Part shown: one piece after another, positions 27,230 through 36,015 of the stretch
Position numbering within the stretch: position 1 is the stretch's first letter
How the letters are laid out: each line of letters opens with the position of its first letter
Assembly: GCA_035573715.1 (NCBI GenBank)
Contig: DATLZZ010000002.1
Location: forward strand, 124,001 to 188,000
From: JACPRL01 sp035573715
GTDB taxonomy: Bacteria; Acidobacteriota; Terriglobia; Acidiferrales; 2-02-FULL-67-57
Length of the DNA stretch: 64,000 nt
Direction: 5' to 3'
Program-made: the position numbers and the translations under genes
The notes under the pieces: model-generated
What the model was told of the DNA's origin: nothing
Seen by the model: only the letters and a program-made list of their open reading frames with translations
The model's database searches: none

Positions 27230-28813
27230 TTACTCGAACTTCACCTCGCCGTCCTTTACCAGCAGCGAGTGTTTGCCGGCCAGTTCGGGGCGCTCAAAGG
27301 CGAAGTCGGAGCGGTAGTGAGCGCCGCGGCTTTCCTCGCGGGCCAGCGCGGAGCGCACAATCACCTCCGCGACGGTGCGCATGTTCTGCTCTTCGTACTC
27401 CCAGCGACCAGGATGCTCGGGCAGCGGCACCGCGCCGGCTCGCAGCCGCTCCAGCGCCAGCCGCAGCGTCTCTGCCTTGCGGATGATGCCGGCGTGCTTC
27501 CACATCTCGGTTCGAATCTCGTCAATTCGGGCTTTTACCTCAGCGGGAATCTTCTCCTCTGACGCCGCCACAGCCGGCGAGTTGTGTGAGGCCTTGTTCT
27601 TTTCCGCCTTGCTCGGCGGGCACTCACGCACCATTGCCTGCCCGGCCCGTGCGCCGAACACCAACCCATCCAGCAGGGAATTGCTCGCCAGCCGGTTGGC
27701 CCCGTGCACGCCGTTGCAGGCAACTTCACCGGCGGCGTAGAGCCCCGGCAACGTAGTTCGTCCCTCCAGGTCGGTCGCCACCCCGCCCATCGAGTAGTGC
27801 GCCGCCGGCCGCACCGGAATCAGGTCGGTGGTGATGTCGAGGTTGTACTGCAAGCAGGTTTGATAAATGCGCGGGAAGCGGGCGCGGACGCGGTCAGGAT
27901 TGAGCTTGGTCATGTCGAGATAGACGAAGTCGGCACCGGTACGCTCCTTTTCGCGCATGATGGCGCGCGAGACGATGTCGCGCGGCGCCAAGTCGGCGGC
28001 TTCGTGGTAGCGCGGCATGAACCGTTCCAGGTCCACGTTGCGAAGGATTCCGCCTTCGCCGCGCAGCGCCTCGGACAGCAGGAAACGGGGCGCGCCGGGG
28101 AGATAGAGCGCCGTGGGATGAAACTGAATGAACTCCATATCGCGCAGCGCTGCGCCGGCGCGATAGGCAATGGCCACACCGTCGCCGGTGGCCACGCTGG
28201 GGTTGGTGGTCTCCGAGTACACCTGCCCGAGACCGCCGGTGGCCAGGAGCACGGCGCTGGCCCGGATTGTCTGCACACGCCCCTGGCGTTCGCCGAGGAC
28301 ATTCACTCCGGCGACGCGACCTTTTTCCATCCGTACGTCGGTGGTGAACACGTAGGGCAGGATTTCGATGGCCTTCATCGTTCGCGCGCGGGCCAACAAC
28401 ACCCGCGCAAGCTCGCGGCCGGTGGAGTCACCGTGAGCGTGCAGGACGCGGGAGCGGCTGTGCGCCCCCTCGCGGGTGAAGGCCAGCTTGGTGCCTTCAC
28501 GGTCAAACGCCGTGCCCCAGTCAATCAGCTCCTGGATGTAGCGCGGCCCTTCCTCGACCATCACTTTGACCGCGGCTTCGTTGCACAGCCCGTCGCCCGC
28601 CTTCAGCGTGTCCTGGAGGTGCAGCCCGACCTCGTCTTCGTCGCTCAGCGCTGCGGCGATGCCGCCCTGCGCATACTGTGTGGCCGATTCGGTGAGTTCC
28701 GCCTTGCTCAGCACCAGCACGCGCCCAACGGCGGCCAGTTCAATCGCCGCTCGCAGGCCGGCGATGCCACAGCCCACCACTACGTAGTCGGTTTCGATGC
28801 CCCTGGCCTTCAT
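27230..28813 (-). CDS. nadB: L-aspartate oxidase
   Basis: This FAD enzyme oxidises L-aspartate to iminoaspartate, the first step of NAD synthesis. The 527-aa protein starts with the FAD-binding GCGIAGLRAAIELA and contains the NadB/succinate dehydrogenase signatures QYAQGGIAAAL, HAHGDSTGRELA and HYSMGGVATDLEG, then the conserved GANRLASNSLLDGLVFG. A helical C-terminal domain follows. No nadA or nadC lies nearby. It is divergent from aroB with a 63-bp gap. Confidence 0.93.
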   Translation of the reverse strand: MKARGIETDYVVVGCGIAGLRAAIELAAVGRVLVLSKAELTESATQYAQGGIAAALSDEDEVGLHLQDTLKAGDGLCNEAAVKVMVEEGPRYIQELIDWGTAFDREGTKLAFTREGAHSRSRVLHAHGDSTGRELARVLLARARTMKAIEILPYVFTTDVRMEKGRVAGVNVLGERQGRVQTIRASAVLLATGGLGQVYSETTNPSVATGDGVAIAYRAGAALRDMEFIQFHPTALYLPGAPRFLLSEALRGEGGILRNVDLERFMPRYHEAADLAPRDIVSRAIMREKERTGADFVYLDMTKLNPDRVRARFPRIYQTCLQYNLDITTDLIPVRPAAHYSMGGVATDLEGRTTLPGLYAAGEVACNGVHGANRLASNSLLDGLVFGARAGQAMVRECPPSKAEKNKASHNSPAVAASEEKIPAEVKARIDEIRTEMWKHAGIIRKAETLRLALERLRAGAVPLPEHPGRWEYEEQNMRTVAEVIVRSALAREESRGAHYRSDFAFERPELAGKHSLLVKDGEVKFE

Positions 28814-28860
28814 GTCCCCACGCTCGAGGGCGATGATAACGGAACTGGGTGCCGATAGGA

Positions 28861-28869
28861 TGGTATAAA
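28861..28869 (+). promoter_or_regulatory. Extended -10 promoter immediately before aroB
   Basis: TGG-TATAAA ends only 7 bp before ATG 28877, so the predicted transcript would start at or next to the start codon (leaderless). No clear -35 box, as often with extended -10 promoters. Confidence 0.5.
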
Positions 28870-28876
28870 TAACGTG

Positions 28877-30004
28877 ATGCCGACGAGTTCCCGCTCCCAG
28901 ACTAGCACTGTGTGGGTGCGAACGCCCAGTGCCCGCTATCCGGTGTGGGTGGGCCGCGGGGTTCTGGGCCGCGCGGGGAAGCTGCTGCGCAGGCTGCGCC
29001 CCGGCGCCGCGCGTGTTTTCGTCGTTAGCTCACCGCGCGTGTGGTCGCGCTGGGGAAGGGAGCTAACCGCCGGCCTGCGCGCCGGCCGCTTTCGGGTCGA
29101 GCCGGTCTTGATCAACGACCGCGAGGAAGCCAAGCGGTTGGCGACCCTCGAGCGGCTCGCCGAAAAGCTGCTCCAGCTCGGCGCCGACCGCCACAGCCTG
29201 CTGGTGGCGCTCGGCGGCGGCGTCATCGGCGACATCACCGGCTTTCTCGCCGCCACCTACATGCGCGGCCTGGACTACAGTCAGGCTCCCACGACCGTTG
29301 TCGCTCAGGTCGACAGCGCCATCGGCGGCAAGACTGGGGTCAATCTCCCCCGCGGCAAGAACCTCCTGGGCGCTTTTCATCACCCGTTGGCGGTGGTGGC
29401 CGACCCGCGCACGTTGGAAACGCTGCCGGCGCGAGAGTTTCGCGCCGGGCTCTACGAGGTCATCAAGTGCGGCGTCATCGGTGACCCTGGGCTGTTTCGT
29501 TTCTTGGAGAATGCCATGGGCGCCGTAGCTGCGCGCCGAGGGCCGGGGCTGCACGAAGCCCTGTTTCGCGCCCTGCGCCTCAAGGCGCGCATTGTCGCCC
29601 AGGATGAGCGCGAGCGGGGCATTCGAAGCTGGCTCAACTTCGGCCACACGTTTGGCCACGCTTTTGAAGCCTTGGGCGGTTATCGCGGGCTGCGCCACGG
29701 CGAGGCGGTCGGCTGGGGAATGATCGCCGCGACGCTGATGAGCGCGCGCCTGGGGCTGATCGGCGGCCCCACCGCCGCGCGCATAGTTCGCCTGGTGGCC
29801 TCCGTGGGTCCGTTGCCGTCCCTGCCGCGCTTCACCCCCGAGCGCGTCTATTGGCAGATGTTCACTGACAAGAAGAAGCGCGGAGGCAGGCTGCGCTTCG
29901 TGTTGCCGCGCGGAATCGGCCGGGTCGAAATCGTAGAGAATGTTCCCCGCCCGGTGATCCTGCGGGTTCTACGTGACCTTCGCCGCGGGGCCTTCCCGCG
30001 ATGA
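28877..30004 (+). CDS. aroB: 3-dehydroquinate synthase
   Basis: This shikimate-pathway enzyme turns DAHP into 3-dehydroquinate using NAD and a divalent metal. The 375-aa protein has the NAD-binding GGGVIGDITGFLAATYMRG near residue 114, the PTTVVAQVDSAIGGKTGVN motif, and metal ligands in YEVIKCG and LNFGHTFGHAFE. An alternative GTG start lies one codon upstream. There is no ribosome binding site; the promoter spacing suggests leaderless translation. ATGA overlap with the methyltransferase gene. Confidence 0.93.
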   Translation: MPTSSRSQTSTVWVRTPSARYPVWVGRGVLGRAGKLLRRLRPGAARVFVVSSPRVWSRWGRELTAGLRAGRFRVEPVLINDREEAKRLATLERLAEKLLQLGADRHSLLVALGGGVIGDITGFLAATYMRGLDYSQAPTTVVAQVDSAIGGKTGVNLPRGKNLLGAFHHPLAVVADPRTLETLPAREFRAGLYEVIKCGVIGDPGLFRFLENAMGAVAARRGPGLHEALFRALRLKARIVAQDERERGIRSWLNFGHTFGHAFEALGGYRGLRHGEAVGWGMIAATLMSARLGLIGGPTAARIVRLVASVGPLPSLPRFTPERVYWQMFTDKKKRGGRLRFVLPRGIGRVEIVENVPRPVILRVLRDLRRGAFPR

Positions 30005-30753
30005 CCTCCGCCGGACTCTCACCGGGGACGCGCCCTCAGGGCGCCAGCGACGAAACCCAGGCGGCGCGCCGCGTCCACGACATGTTCGCGCGCATCGCGC
30101 CGCGCTACGACCTGGCCAACCACATTCTTTCTTTCAACCGCGATCGTGTCTGGCGGCGCCGCACGGCGCGGGCGCTCGCCGCGCCCCTGCAATCCGCCGA
30201 CTCGCGCGCGCTTGACCTCTGCTGCGGCACTGCTGACCTGACGCTGGAGCTGGCGCGCGTGAGCCGGGGGGTGGTCATCGGCGCCGATTTCGTCCACGAC
30301 ATGCTGCTGCGCGCGCAGGAGAAGATGGCACGCGCGCGCAGCGGAGTTGTGTTGGTCGAGGCCGATGCGCTGGCGCTGCCATTTCCGGACGGCGCGTTCG
30401 ATATCGTCACCGCCGCTTTCGGATTCCGCAATCTCGCCAACTATCAGCGCGGCCTGGAAGAAATCCGCCGGGTGCTCAAGCCGGGCGGGGAAGCGGGCAT
30501 TCTCGAGTTCGCTCTGCCGCAGCGCGGCCTCTTCGCCCGCTTTTACTGGATCTACTTTCACAGCATCCTGCCGTGGATGGGGGGCGTGCTCTCCGGGGAC
30601 CGCGCGCCCTACAGTTACTTGCCGGCGTCGGTCCGGCAATTCCCGGACTGCGCGGAATTCGCGCGGTGGATGGAGACGGCCGGGTTCGCAGAGGTCCGCT
30701 ACCAGTTCTGGACTGGCGGGACGGTTGTTCTCTACGTGGGAAGAAAAGCCTGA
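30001..30753 (+). CDS. ubiE: Demethylmenaquinone/ubiquinone C-methyltransferase UbiE/MenG
   Basis: This 250-aa SAM-dependent methyltransferase shows the family signatures MFARIAPRYDLANHILSF near the N-terminus, motif I LDLCCGTADLTLELAR, and IRRVLKPGGEAGILEFALP followed by YWIYFHSILPWMG. It methylates the quinone ring in the last steps of menaquinone (or ubiquinone) synthesis; which quinone cannot be told here. Coupled to aroB by ATGA, which links chorismate supply with quinone synthesis. Confidence 0.92.
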   Translation: MTSAGLSPGTRPQGASDETQAARRVHDMFARIAPRYDLANHILSFNRDRVWRRRTARALAAPLQSADSRALDLCCGTADLTLELARVSRGVVIGADFVHDMLLRAQEKMARARSGVVLVEADALALPFPDGAFDIVTAAFGFRNLANYQRGLEEIRRVLKPGGEAGILEFALPQRGLFARFYWIYFHSILPWMGGVLSGDRAPYSYLPASVRQFPDCAEFARWMETAGFAEVRYQFWTGGTVVLYVGRKA

Positions 30754-30757
30754 GCCG

Positions 30758-31345
30758 CTATGGGCGGGCCCAGCCGGGCTGTCCGCCGGACTTGCGCAGG
30801 TCGTCTTCGAGCGCGCTCAGTTGCTGCTTCAACTCCTCGATTTCCCTCTTCTTGTTGTTGATGCGGTTGAGCAGGTCTTGCAGTTCGCGCCCGCCGGCGG
30901 TGTTGCTCGAATACTGCTCGCGCATGGCGGCGTTGGGGTCCTGGTAGTACTGGGTGCGGGCGAGGTTGTACTCGCGCTGCAGGACATCGAGTTCGGTCTC
31001 CGCGTCCTTGATCTGCTTGCGTTTCTCAGCAAACTTGGCTTTCCAGCAGGCTTCGTCGCACTTCTTTTCCTTCTCGGCCTGCTCGGCGGCGGTGCCGCCC
31101 TCGCCCTCGGCCGCGGCTGCTTCCCCGCCGCTGGTCGCGGGGGCCGCTACCGTGCCGGCGATGGAGAGACCGCCGGAGCGCGGCAGGCTGTCGTTGGTGT
31201 ACATCTTCACCTTGGCTGTGCCTGTCTTGGCGCGCTCCTCGCGCGCCTTGCGCGCGGCCTCGGCCAGGTTCGCAGGTATGTTCTGCGCCCAGGCGAATCC
31301 GGCTGCGAACAGGATCAGGGTCAGGATTCCGGCTGCTTTCCTCAT
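30758..31345 (-). CDS. Secreted coiled-coil protein of unknown function
   Basis: This 195-aa protein has a clear Sec signal peptide (AAGILTLILFAAGFAWA, cleavage before QNIP), an Ala/Gly/Glu-rich low-complexity stretch near residues 60-90, a CDEAC pair, and two heptad-type helices (KRKQIKDAETELDVLQREYN and NNKKREIEELKQQLSALEDD). The helical hairpin resembles that of periplasmic chaperone or OmpH-like proteins but without a definable family. ATG 31345 follows GAGGTG. Confidence 0.65.
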   Translation of the reverse strand: MRKAAGILTLILFAAGFAWAQNIPANLAEAARKAREERAKTGTAKVKMYTNDSLPRSGGLSIAGTVAAPATSGGEAAAAEGEGGTAAEQAEKEKKCDEACWKAKFAEKRKQIKDAETELDVLQREYNLARTQYYQDPNAAMREQYSSNTAGGRELQDLLNRINNKKREIEELKQQLSALEDDLRKSGGQPGWARP

Positions 31346-31428
31346 GGTCACCACCTCACGGCAAGAGCTGGTTCCAGCGCCGCTACTCAGAGTGTAGCGC
31401 CACGCCCAAGTGAAATCAAGGCGAAAAC

Positions 31429-32256
31429 TCAGGGAAACAGGCTGGTGTAGAGGTCAATCAGGGGCTCGCCCCAGAACAGTGCAGCGATAGCCGCCGCACC
31501 GAGAAAGCTTCCGAACGGAAGCTCGTATTTGGCATCCTTGCGGGCCAGCAGAATGAACAGGCTGCCGAGCAAGCTGCCGGCCAGCGAGCCGAGCAGGAGT
31601 GTGAGCGTCGCCAGCTTGGGGCCGAGGAACATGCCCACCATGGCCATCATCTTCACGTCGCCCAGGCCCATCGCTTCCACCTTGCGCAGGCGAAACCACA
31701 ACTCCCCCAGCCCGTAGAGAATCCCCGCGCCAATCGCCGCCCCGAGCAGCGCATTGACCACCGAAGCCGCCACCGTTGGCGGGAAACCTCCCGTCACCCA
31801 GCGCCACAGCAGCGTAGCCGTGTTGTCCTCAATGGGCAGGCCGATTGCGAAAAGCAAGCCCACCCCAATTCCGGGCAACGTCACCGTGTCCGGCAGCGTG
31901 CGATGGTGCAAGTCGGTGAAGACCAGCACAATCATTGCGCTTGCCAGCAGCGCCGCTTTGAGCCCCGCGAGGGTGAGATCGAAGCTCACGTAGGCCAGCG
32001 CCCACACCAATCCGGTCAAGAGCTCCACGAGCGGATACTGCGGTGAGATGCGGGTGCGGCAGTGCCGGCACCGGCCGCCGAGCAACACGTAGCTCAGCAC
32101 CGGGATGTTGTCGTAGGCGGCAATCGGATTGCTGCACTTCGGGCATCGCGAGCGCGGCCGTACGACCGACTGTCCCAGAGGCAGCCGATGGATGCAGACG
32201 TTGAGAAAACTGCCGATGCACAAGCCGAACAGGAACACGATGGCCGTTGTCGCCAT
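31429..32256 (-). CDS. pilD: Prepilin peptidase PilD
   Basis: This bifunctional membrane aspartic protease and N-methylase processes PilA, the second pilin and the pseudopilin of this window. The 275-aa protein has the N-terminal methylase domain with four zinc cysteines (C38, C41, C63, C66), then catalytic Asp115 in VFTDLHHR and Asp200 in GLGDVKMM; about seven further membrane helices. It is separated from both pilus loci, next to a glycosyltransferase gene with which it overlaps by one base. Confidence 0.93.
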   Translation of the reverse strand: MATTAIVFLFGLCIGSFLNVCIHRLPLGQSVVRPRSRCPKCSNPIAAYDNIPVLSYVLLGGRCRHCRTRISPQYPLVELLTGLVWALAYVSFDLTLAGLKAALLASAMIVLVFTDLHHRTLPDTVTLPGIGVGLLFAIGLPIEDNTATLLWRWVTGGFPPTVAASVVNALLGAAIGAGILYGLGELWFRLRKVEAMGLGDVKMMAMVGMFLGPKLATLTLLLGSLAGSLLGSLFILLARKDAKYELPFGSFLGAAAIAALFWGEPLIDLYTSLFP

Positions 32257-33344
32257 CAGCTCCGCGGCGTCTCCCGGCAGACTTGTTCGTACACGGCGAT
32301 TGTATTATCCACCATTTGCTCGGCGCTGAAGTGCTGGACTACCGTGCGCCGCCCCGCCGCGCCCAGTTGGCGCGCCCGCGCCGGATCCCCCAGCAGACTT
32401 GCCACCGCCCCGGCCAGCAATTCCGGCTCCGGGTCGCGCACCAGCAGTCCGTTCTCGCCGTGCTTCACGGCTTCAGGAATTCCGCCGCGCGCCGACGCCA
32501 CCACCGGCAGCCCGTGCGCCATCGCTAGCAGCAGCGCCGTCCCCAGCCCCTCGCTCAGCGATGGGAAGACGAAAATATCCAACGCGTCGTAAAACTCCGG
32601 CAGGTTCTCGACGAAACCAACGAACTGCGCGCTTTCTCCAAGACCGAGCACATGCGCCAGGTCCTCCAGCGCATAACTCAAAGGTCCCTCTCCTGCCAGC
32701 AGCAGCCGGCAGTTCGGATGCTTCTCCCGAATCTTCGGCATGGCGGCCAAAAGTTTCGCGTGGCCTTTTTCTTCCGAGAGGAATCCGACGCAGCCTAGAA
32801 GAATCGTGTCTGCCTCCGCGCCCCAGTTCTTCCGCGCCCGCTGTCGTTCCTCGCCCGTTGCTGGCGGCGGCACTTCGACTCCGTCGTGGACAACCGAAAC
32901 ATGTTCTACCCCCGCAGCTGTCGCCACGTCACCCACAGAGCGCGAAACGGCGATCACATGCTGCGCCGCGGCGTACCGGCCGGGAGAATTCAGCGGGAAG
33001 GCCACTCGCCTCGCCGCCACCAGCCGGCTGCGCCGGTGGGCGCGCGCTAGCCATGCGGCCGTCAGTCCGTGCGCCTCGTGAGCGTGTACTACGTCGAAGG
33101 GCTTGCCACCCAGTAGCCGCCGAACGGTGAGGGCGGCGTGCAGTCGCGCCAGAGTAGGGGCACGCCAGTGCATTGCCGAGTGGACGGTAAATCCCTCGGC
33201 GGCAGCGCGCGTAGCCAGAGGGGCGCCTCCCAACGCTACCAGCTCGACGGTGTGGCCGCACCGGCGAAGCCCCCGCAGCAGCAGCAAAACCTGTTCCTGC
33301 CCGCCCCGCCACTCCGCGGCAAGGTCAATGTGCAGCGTCCTCAT
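32256..33344 (-). CDS. Glycosyltransferase family 4 protein
   Basis: This 362-aa GT-B glycosyltransferase shows an N-terminal domain with GGQEQVLLLLRGLRR and the C-terminal nucleotide-sugar domain with CVGFLSEEKGHAKLLAAM, LLLAGEGP and FPSLSEGLGTALLLAMAHG. In the EX7E motif only the first Glu is kept. Donor and acceptor are unknown; nearby genes point to surface polysaccharide. It precedes pilD on the same transcript. Confidence 0.88.
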   Translation of the reverse strand: MRTLHIDLAAEWRGGQEQVLLLLRGLRRCGHTVELVALGGAPLATRAAAEGFTVHSAMHWRAPTLARLHAALTVRRLLGGKPFDVVHAHEAHGLTAAWLARAHRRSRLVAARRVAFPLNSPGRYAAAQHVIAVSRSVGDVATAAGVEHVSVVHDGVEVPPPATGEERQRARKNWGAEADTILLGCVGFLSEEKGHAKLLAAMPKIREKHPNCRLLLAGEGPLSYALEDLAHVLGLGESAQFVGFVENLPEFYDALDIFVFPSLSEGLGTALLLAMAHGLPVVASARGGIPEAVKHGENGLLVRDPEPELLAGAVASLLGDPARARQLGAAGRRTVVQHFSAEQMVDNTIAVYEQVCRETPRS

Positions 33345-33450
33345 CGTTGTGCCGGCGGCATTATCGCAAATCGCCCCGCCTCCTCCTACCTCTTCCGCCG
33401 CAGGCGGGCCTTTACACTATGCTAGACTTGGCCGGCCGCGCGGGAGTGAG

Positions 33451-34233
33451 ATGAAGATTTCCGCCAAGATTATCGTCTACAACGAAGAGGCCAACATCGC
33501 CGCCGTCTGCGAAACCGTCTCCTGGGCCGACGAAATCGTGATTGTGGATTCGAGCTCGACTGACCGCACCGTCGAGATCGCCCGCCGCTACACCGACCGA
33601 ATCTTCAACCGCGAGTTCCGCGGCTACCGCGACAAGCACGAGTTTGCCGACGCCCAGACCACGGGCGACTGGATTTTCTGGGTTGACGCCGACGAGCGCG
33701 TGACTCCCGAGCTGCGCGCCGCCATCAAGAGTCTGCGCCGCCGCGACCCGGCCTCGCTCCCCGACGGTTTTCGCATCGCCCGGCGCACGTACTACCTCGA
33801 CCGTTGGATCCGCCACTCCGGCTGGTATCCCGACTACCAGATGCGCCTCTACCGGAAAGCCGCCAGCTACTGGGACGGCGTGCCGCCCCACGAAACGGCT
33901 CGCGTGCGCGGCCGCGTCGAAACGCTCGCAGGGGAACTCCTCCACTACACCAAACCCTCGCTGAGCGAGCACCACCGCGTGCTCGATTCCTACGCCACCT
34001 TGGCTGCCCGGTACCTGCACCAGCAAGGCCGGCGCGTGTCCTGGCTGGGCCTGCTGGCGCGCCCGCTCGCGGCTTTCTTTCGCACCTACATTTTGAAGCT
34101 CGGTTTCCTCGACGGCCTCCCCGGTCTCATTATTACCTGGTTCACCGCCTATGGCGTCTTCCTGCGCTATGCCAAGCTGTGGGAGCTCAGCCACGCCCGG
34201 CCGCCTGCCGACGCGGAGGGCAAGGCGAAATGA
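33451..34233 (+). CDS. Glycosyltransferase family 2 protein (WaaE/KdtX-like)
   Basis: This 260-aa GT-A enzyme opens with SAKIIVYNEEANIAAVCETV, has the DSSSTDRTVEIA loop and the DXD-like WVDADERVTPEL near residue 87. The pattern after it (FRIARRTYYLDRWIRHSGWY) is found in LPS core beta-glycosyltransferases of the WaaE type. GGGAGTG precedes the ATG. A likely -10 (TATGCT) lies at 33418. Overlaps the next gene by ATGA, starting a sugar-nucleotide operon. Confidence 0.85.
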   Translation: MKISAKIIVYNEEANIAAVCETVSWADEIVIVDSSSTDRTVEIARRYTDRIFNREFRGYRDKHEFADAQTTGDWIFWVDADERVTPELRAAIKSLRRRDPASLPDGFRIARRTYYLDRWIRHSGWYPDYQMRLYRKAASYWDGVPPHETARVRGRVETLAGELLHYTKPSLSEHHRVLDSYATLAARYLHQQGRRVSWLGLLARPLAAFFRTYILKLGFLDGLPGLIITWFTAYGVFLRYAKLWELSHARPPADAEGKAK

Positions 34234-34937
34234 AGGTCGTTATCCTCTGCGGCGGGCGCGGCGCGCGCCTCGGCGAGCACGGCGCTCAGGTCCCTAAAGC
34301 CTTGATCGAGATCGGCGGCCGCCCCATCCTCTGGCACTTGCTCAAGATTTACTCGCATCAGGGCTTCAATCAGTTCATTCTCTGCCTCGGGCATCTGGGC
34401 GAGGAGATTCGGCGCTATTTTCGCGACACTCGTGAGCACGAGTCGTGGCAGGTCACGATGGTGGACACCGGCCTCGACACCAACACGGGTGGGCGAATTC
34501 ATCGCGTAAAGCCTCACCTGGATGGGGAAGAGAGTTTCTGCGTAACCTACGGCGACGGCTTGGCCGACATCGACCTGCGCGCGCTGATTGATTTTCACCG
34601 CTCCCATGGCCGTATCGCCACGCTCACCGCCGTGCAGCCTCGCTCCCCTTTCGGTCTCCTTCAACTCGACCCCGCCGGCGCGGTCACCGCGTTCGCCGAA
34701 AAACCGACCCTCAAGGAGTGGATCAATGGCGGCTTCTTTGTTTTCGAACACTGCGTCTTTGACTACCTGACAGGAGATTCCATCCTCGAGCAGTCGCCGC
34801 TCGAGCGCTTGGCGCGCGAGGGCCAGTTGATGGCCTACCGCCACACCGGCTTCTGGAAGTGCATGGACACCTACAAAGATAATATCGAGCTCAATCAGCT
34901 CTGGGACTCAGGAGCGGCCCCCTGGAAGATTTGGTAA
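34230..34937 (+). CDS. rfbF: Glucose-1-phosphate cytidylyltransferase
   Basis: This 235-aa nucleotidyltransferase makes CDP-glucose. It starts with the pyrophosphorylase signature ILCGGRGARLGEHG followed by PKALIEIGGRPILWHLLKIY, then VDTGLDTNTGGRIHRV, CVTYGDGLADIDLRALIDFH, and ends with FWKCMDTYKDNIELNQLW and APWKIW, all matching RfbF. It is about 20 residues shorter than the enterobacterial enzyme. The next gene encodes the CDP-glucose dehydratase step. Confidence 0.87.
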   Translation: MKVVILCGGRGARLGEHGAQVPKALIEIGGRPILWHLLKIYSHQGFNQFILCLGHLGEEIRRYFRDTREHESWQVTMVDTGLDTNTGGRIHRVKPHLDGEESFCVTYGDGLADIDLRALIDFHRSHGRIATLTAVQPRSPFGLLQLDPAGAVTAFAEKPTLKEWINGGFFVFEHCVFDYLTGDSILEQSPLERLAREGQLMAYRHTGFWKCMDTYKDNIELNQLWDSGAAPWKIW

Positions 34938-34958
34938 TGTGGGGCAGGGACGCTTAGC

Positions 34959-35951
34959 ATGAGCACTGACTTCTGGAAAAACCGCACGACGTTCGTTACC
35001 GGGGCCACCGGCTTCGTCGGCACCCATCTGGTGCGCTCGCTGGTCGAGCGGGGCGCGCAGCTCGTCTGCCTACAACGCGACGCCCTGCCCGTCGAGCCGC
35101 TCGACCTCTTTGACTTGCGCTCGCGCGTTACGGTGGTCCGCGGTTCGGTGGATGACTTCGCTGCCATGGAGCGCATCCTGAACCAGTACGAAATCGAAAC
35201 CGTCTTTCATCTGGCCGCTCAGGCGCTGGTCGGCGTGGCCAACCGCTCGCCTCTGTCAACTTTCGAAACCAATATCCGCGGCACCTATGCTTTGCTCGAG
35301 GCCTGCCGGCGCACACCTCGGATCCAGCGCATTGTCGTCGCCTCCAGCGACAAGGCCTACGGCTCCCACGCCCAGTTGCCCTATCGCGAAGACCATGCCC
35401 TGCTTGGGCTTTTTCCCTATGACGCCTCCAAGGCCTGTGCCGACATCCTGGCGCGTTCCCTCGCTCACACTTTCCAGATGCCCATTGCGGTCACGCGGTT
35501 CGCGAACATCTACGGCCCGGGTGACCTCAACCTCTCCCGCATCATTCCCGGCACGATTGTTTCTGTCCTGCGCGACGAGCCGCCTGTCATCCGTAGCGAC
35601 GGCACGCCAGTGCGCGAGTTCGTTTACGTGGACGACGTGGCGCGTGGCTACCTGCTGCTGGCAGAGCGAATCGGAGAGGCGCACGGCGAAGCTTTCAATT
35701 TCGGCGGCGGCGAGCCTGTCGCTGTGCTCGAGTTGGTGCGGCACATCATTCGCTTGGCGGGCAAGGAGGGCCAACTTGAGCCGCGCGTGATGCTCCAGCG
35801 GAAGATTAACCACGAGATTGACGCCCAGTACCTCTCCTCTGAAAAGGCCGCCTCACGCCTCGGCTGGCGTGCTCAGGTCTCACTCGATGACGGCCTGCGT
35901 CGCTCCATTGAGTGGTACCGTCAGCACCTCGACCGGCTCCCGACTGCTTGA
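34959..35951 (+). CDS. rfbG: CDP-glucose 4,6-dehydratase-like SDR epimerase/dehydratase
   Basis: This 330-aa extended short-chain dehydrogenase has GATGFVGTHL at residue 15, the FHLAAQALVGVANRSPLST loop, SSDKAYGSH and catalytic YDASK near 148. The start NRTTFVTGATGF and the DKxY pattern resemble RfbG. The direct neighbour RfbF supports CDP-glucose as substrate, giving CDP-4-keto-6-deoxyglucose. Related UDP- or dTDP-sugar dehydratases cannot be excluded. Confidence 0.8.
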   Translation: MSTDFWKNRTTFVTGATGFVGTHLVRSLVERGAQLVCLQRDALPVEPLDLFDLRSRVTVVRGSVDDFAAMERILNQYEIETVFHLAAQALVGVANRSPLSTFETNIRGTYALLEACRRTPRIQRIVVASSDKAYGSHAQLPYREDHALLGLFPYDASKACADILARSLAHTFQMPIAVTRFANIYGPGDLNLSRIIPGTIVSVLRDEPPVIRSDGTPVREFVYVDDVARGYLLLAERIGEAHGEAFNFGGGEPVAVLELVRHIIRLAGKEGQLEPRVMLQRKINHEIDAQYLSSEKAASRLGWRAQVSLDDGLRRSIEWYRQHLDRLPTA

Positions 35952-36015
35952 CCCGCCCCACGCGCGGCCTTGACACTCGTGAAGCGCGACCGAATAATGC
36001 TTGTCCGTCGGGCTT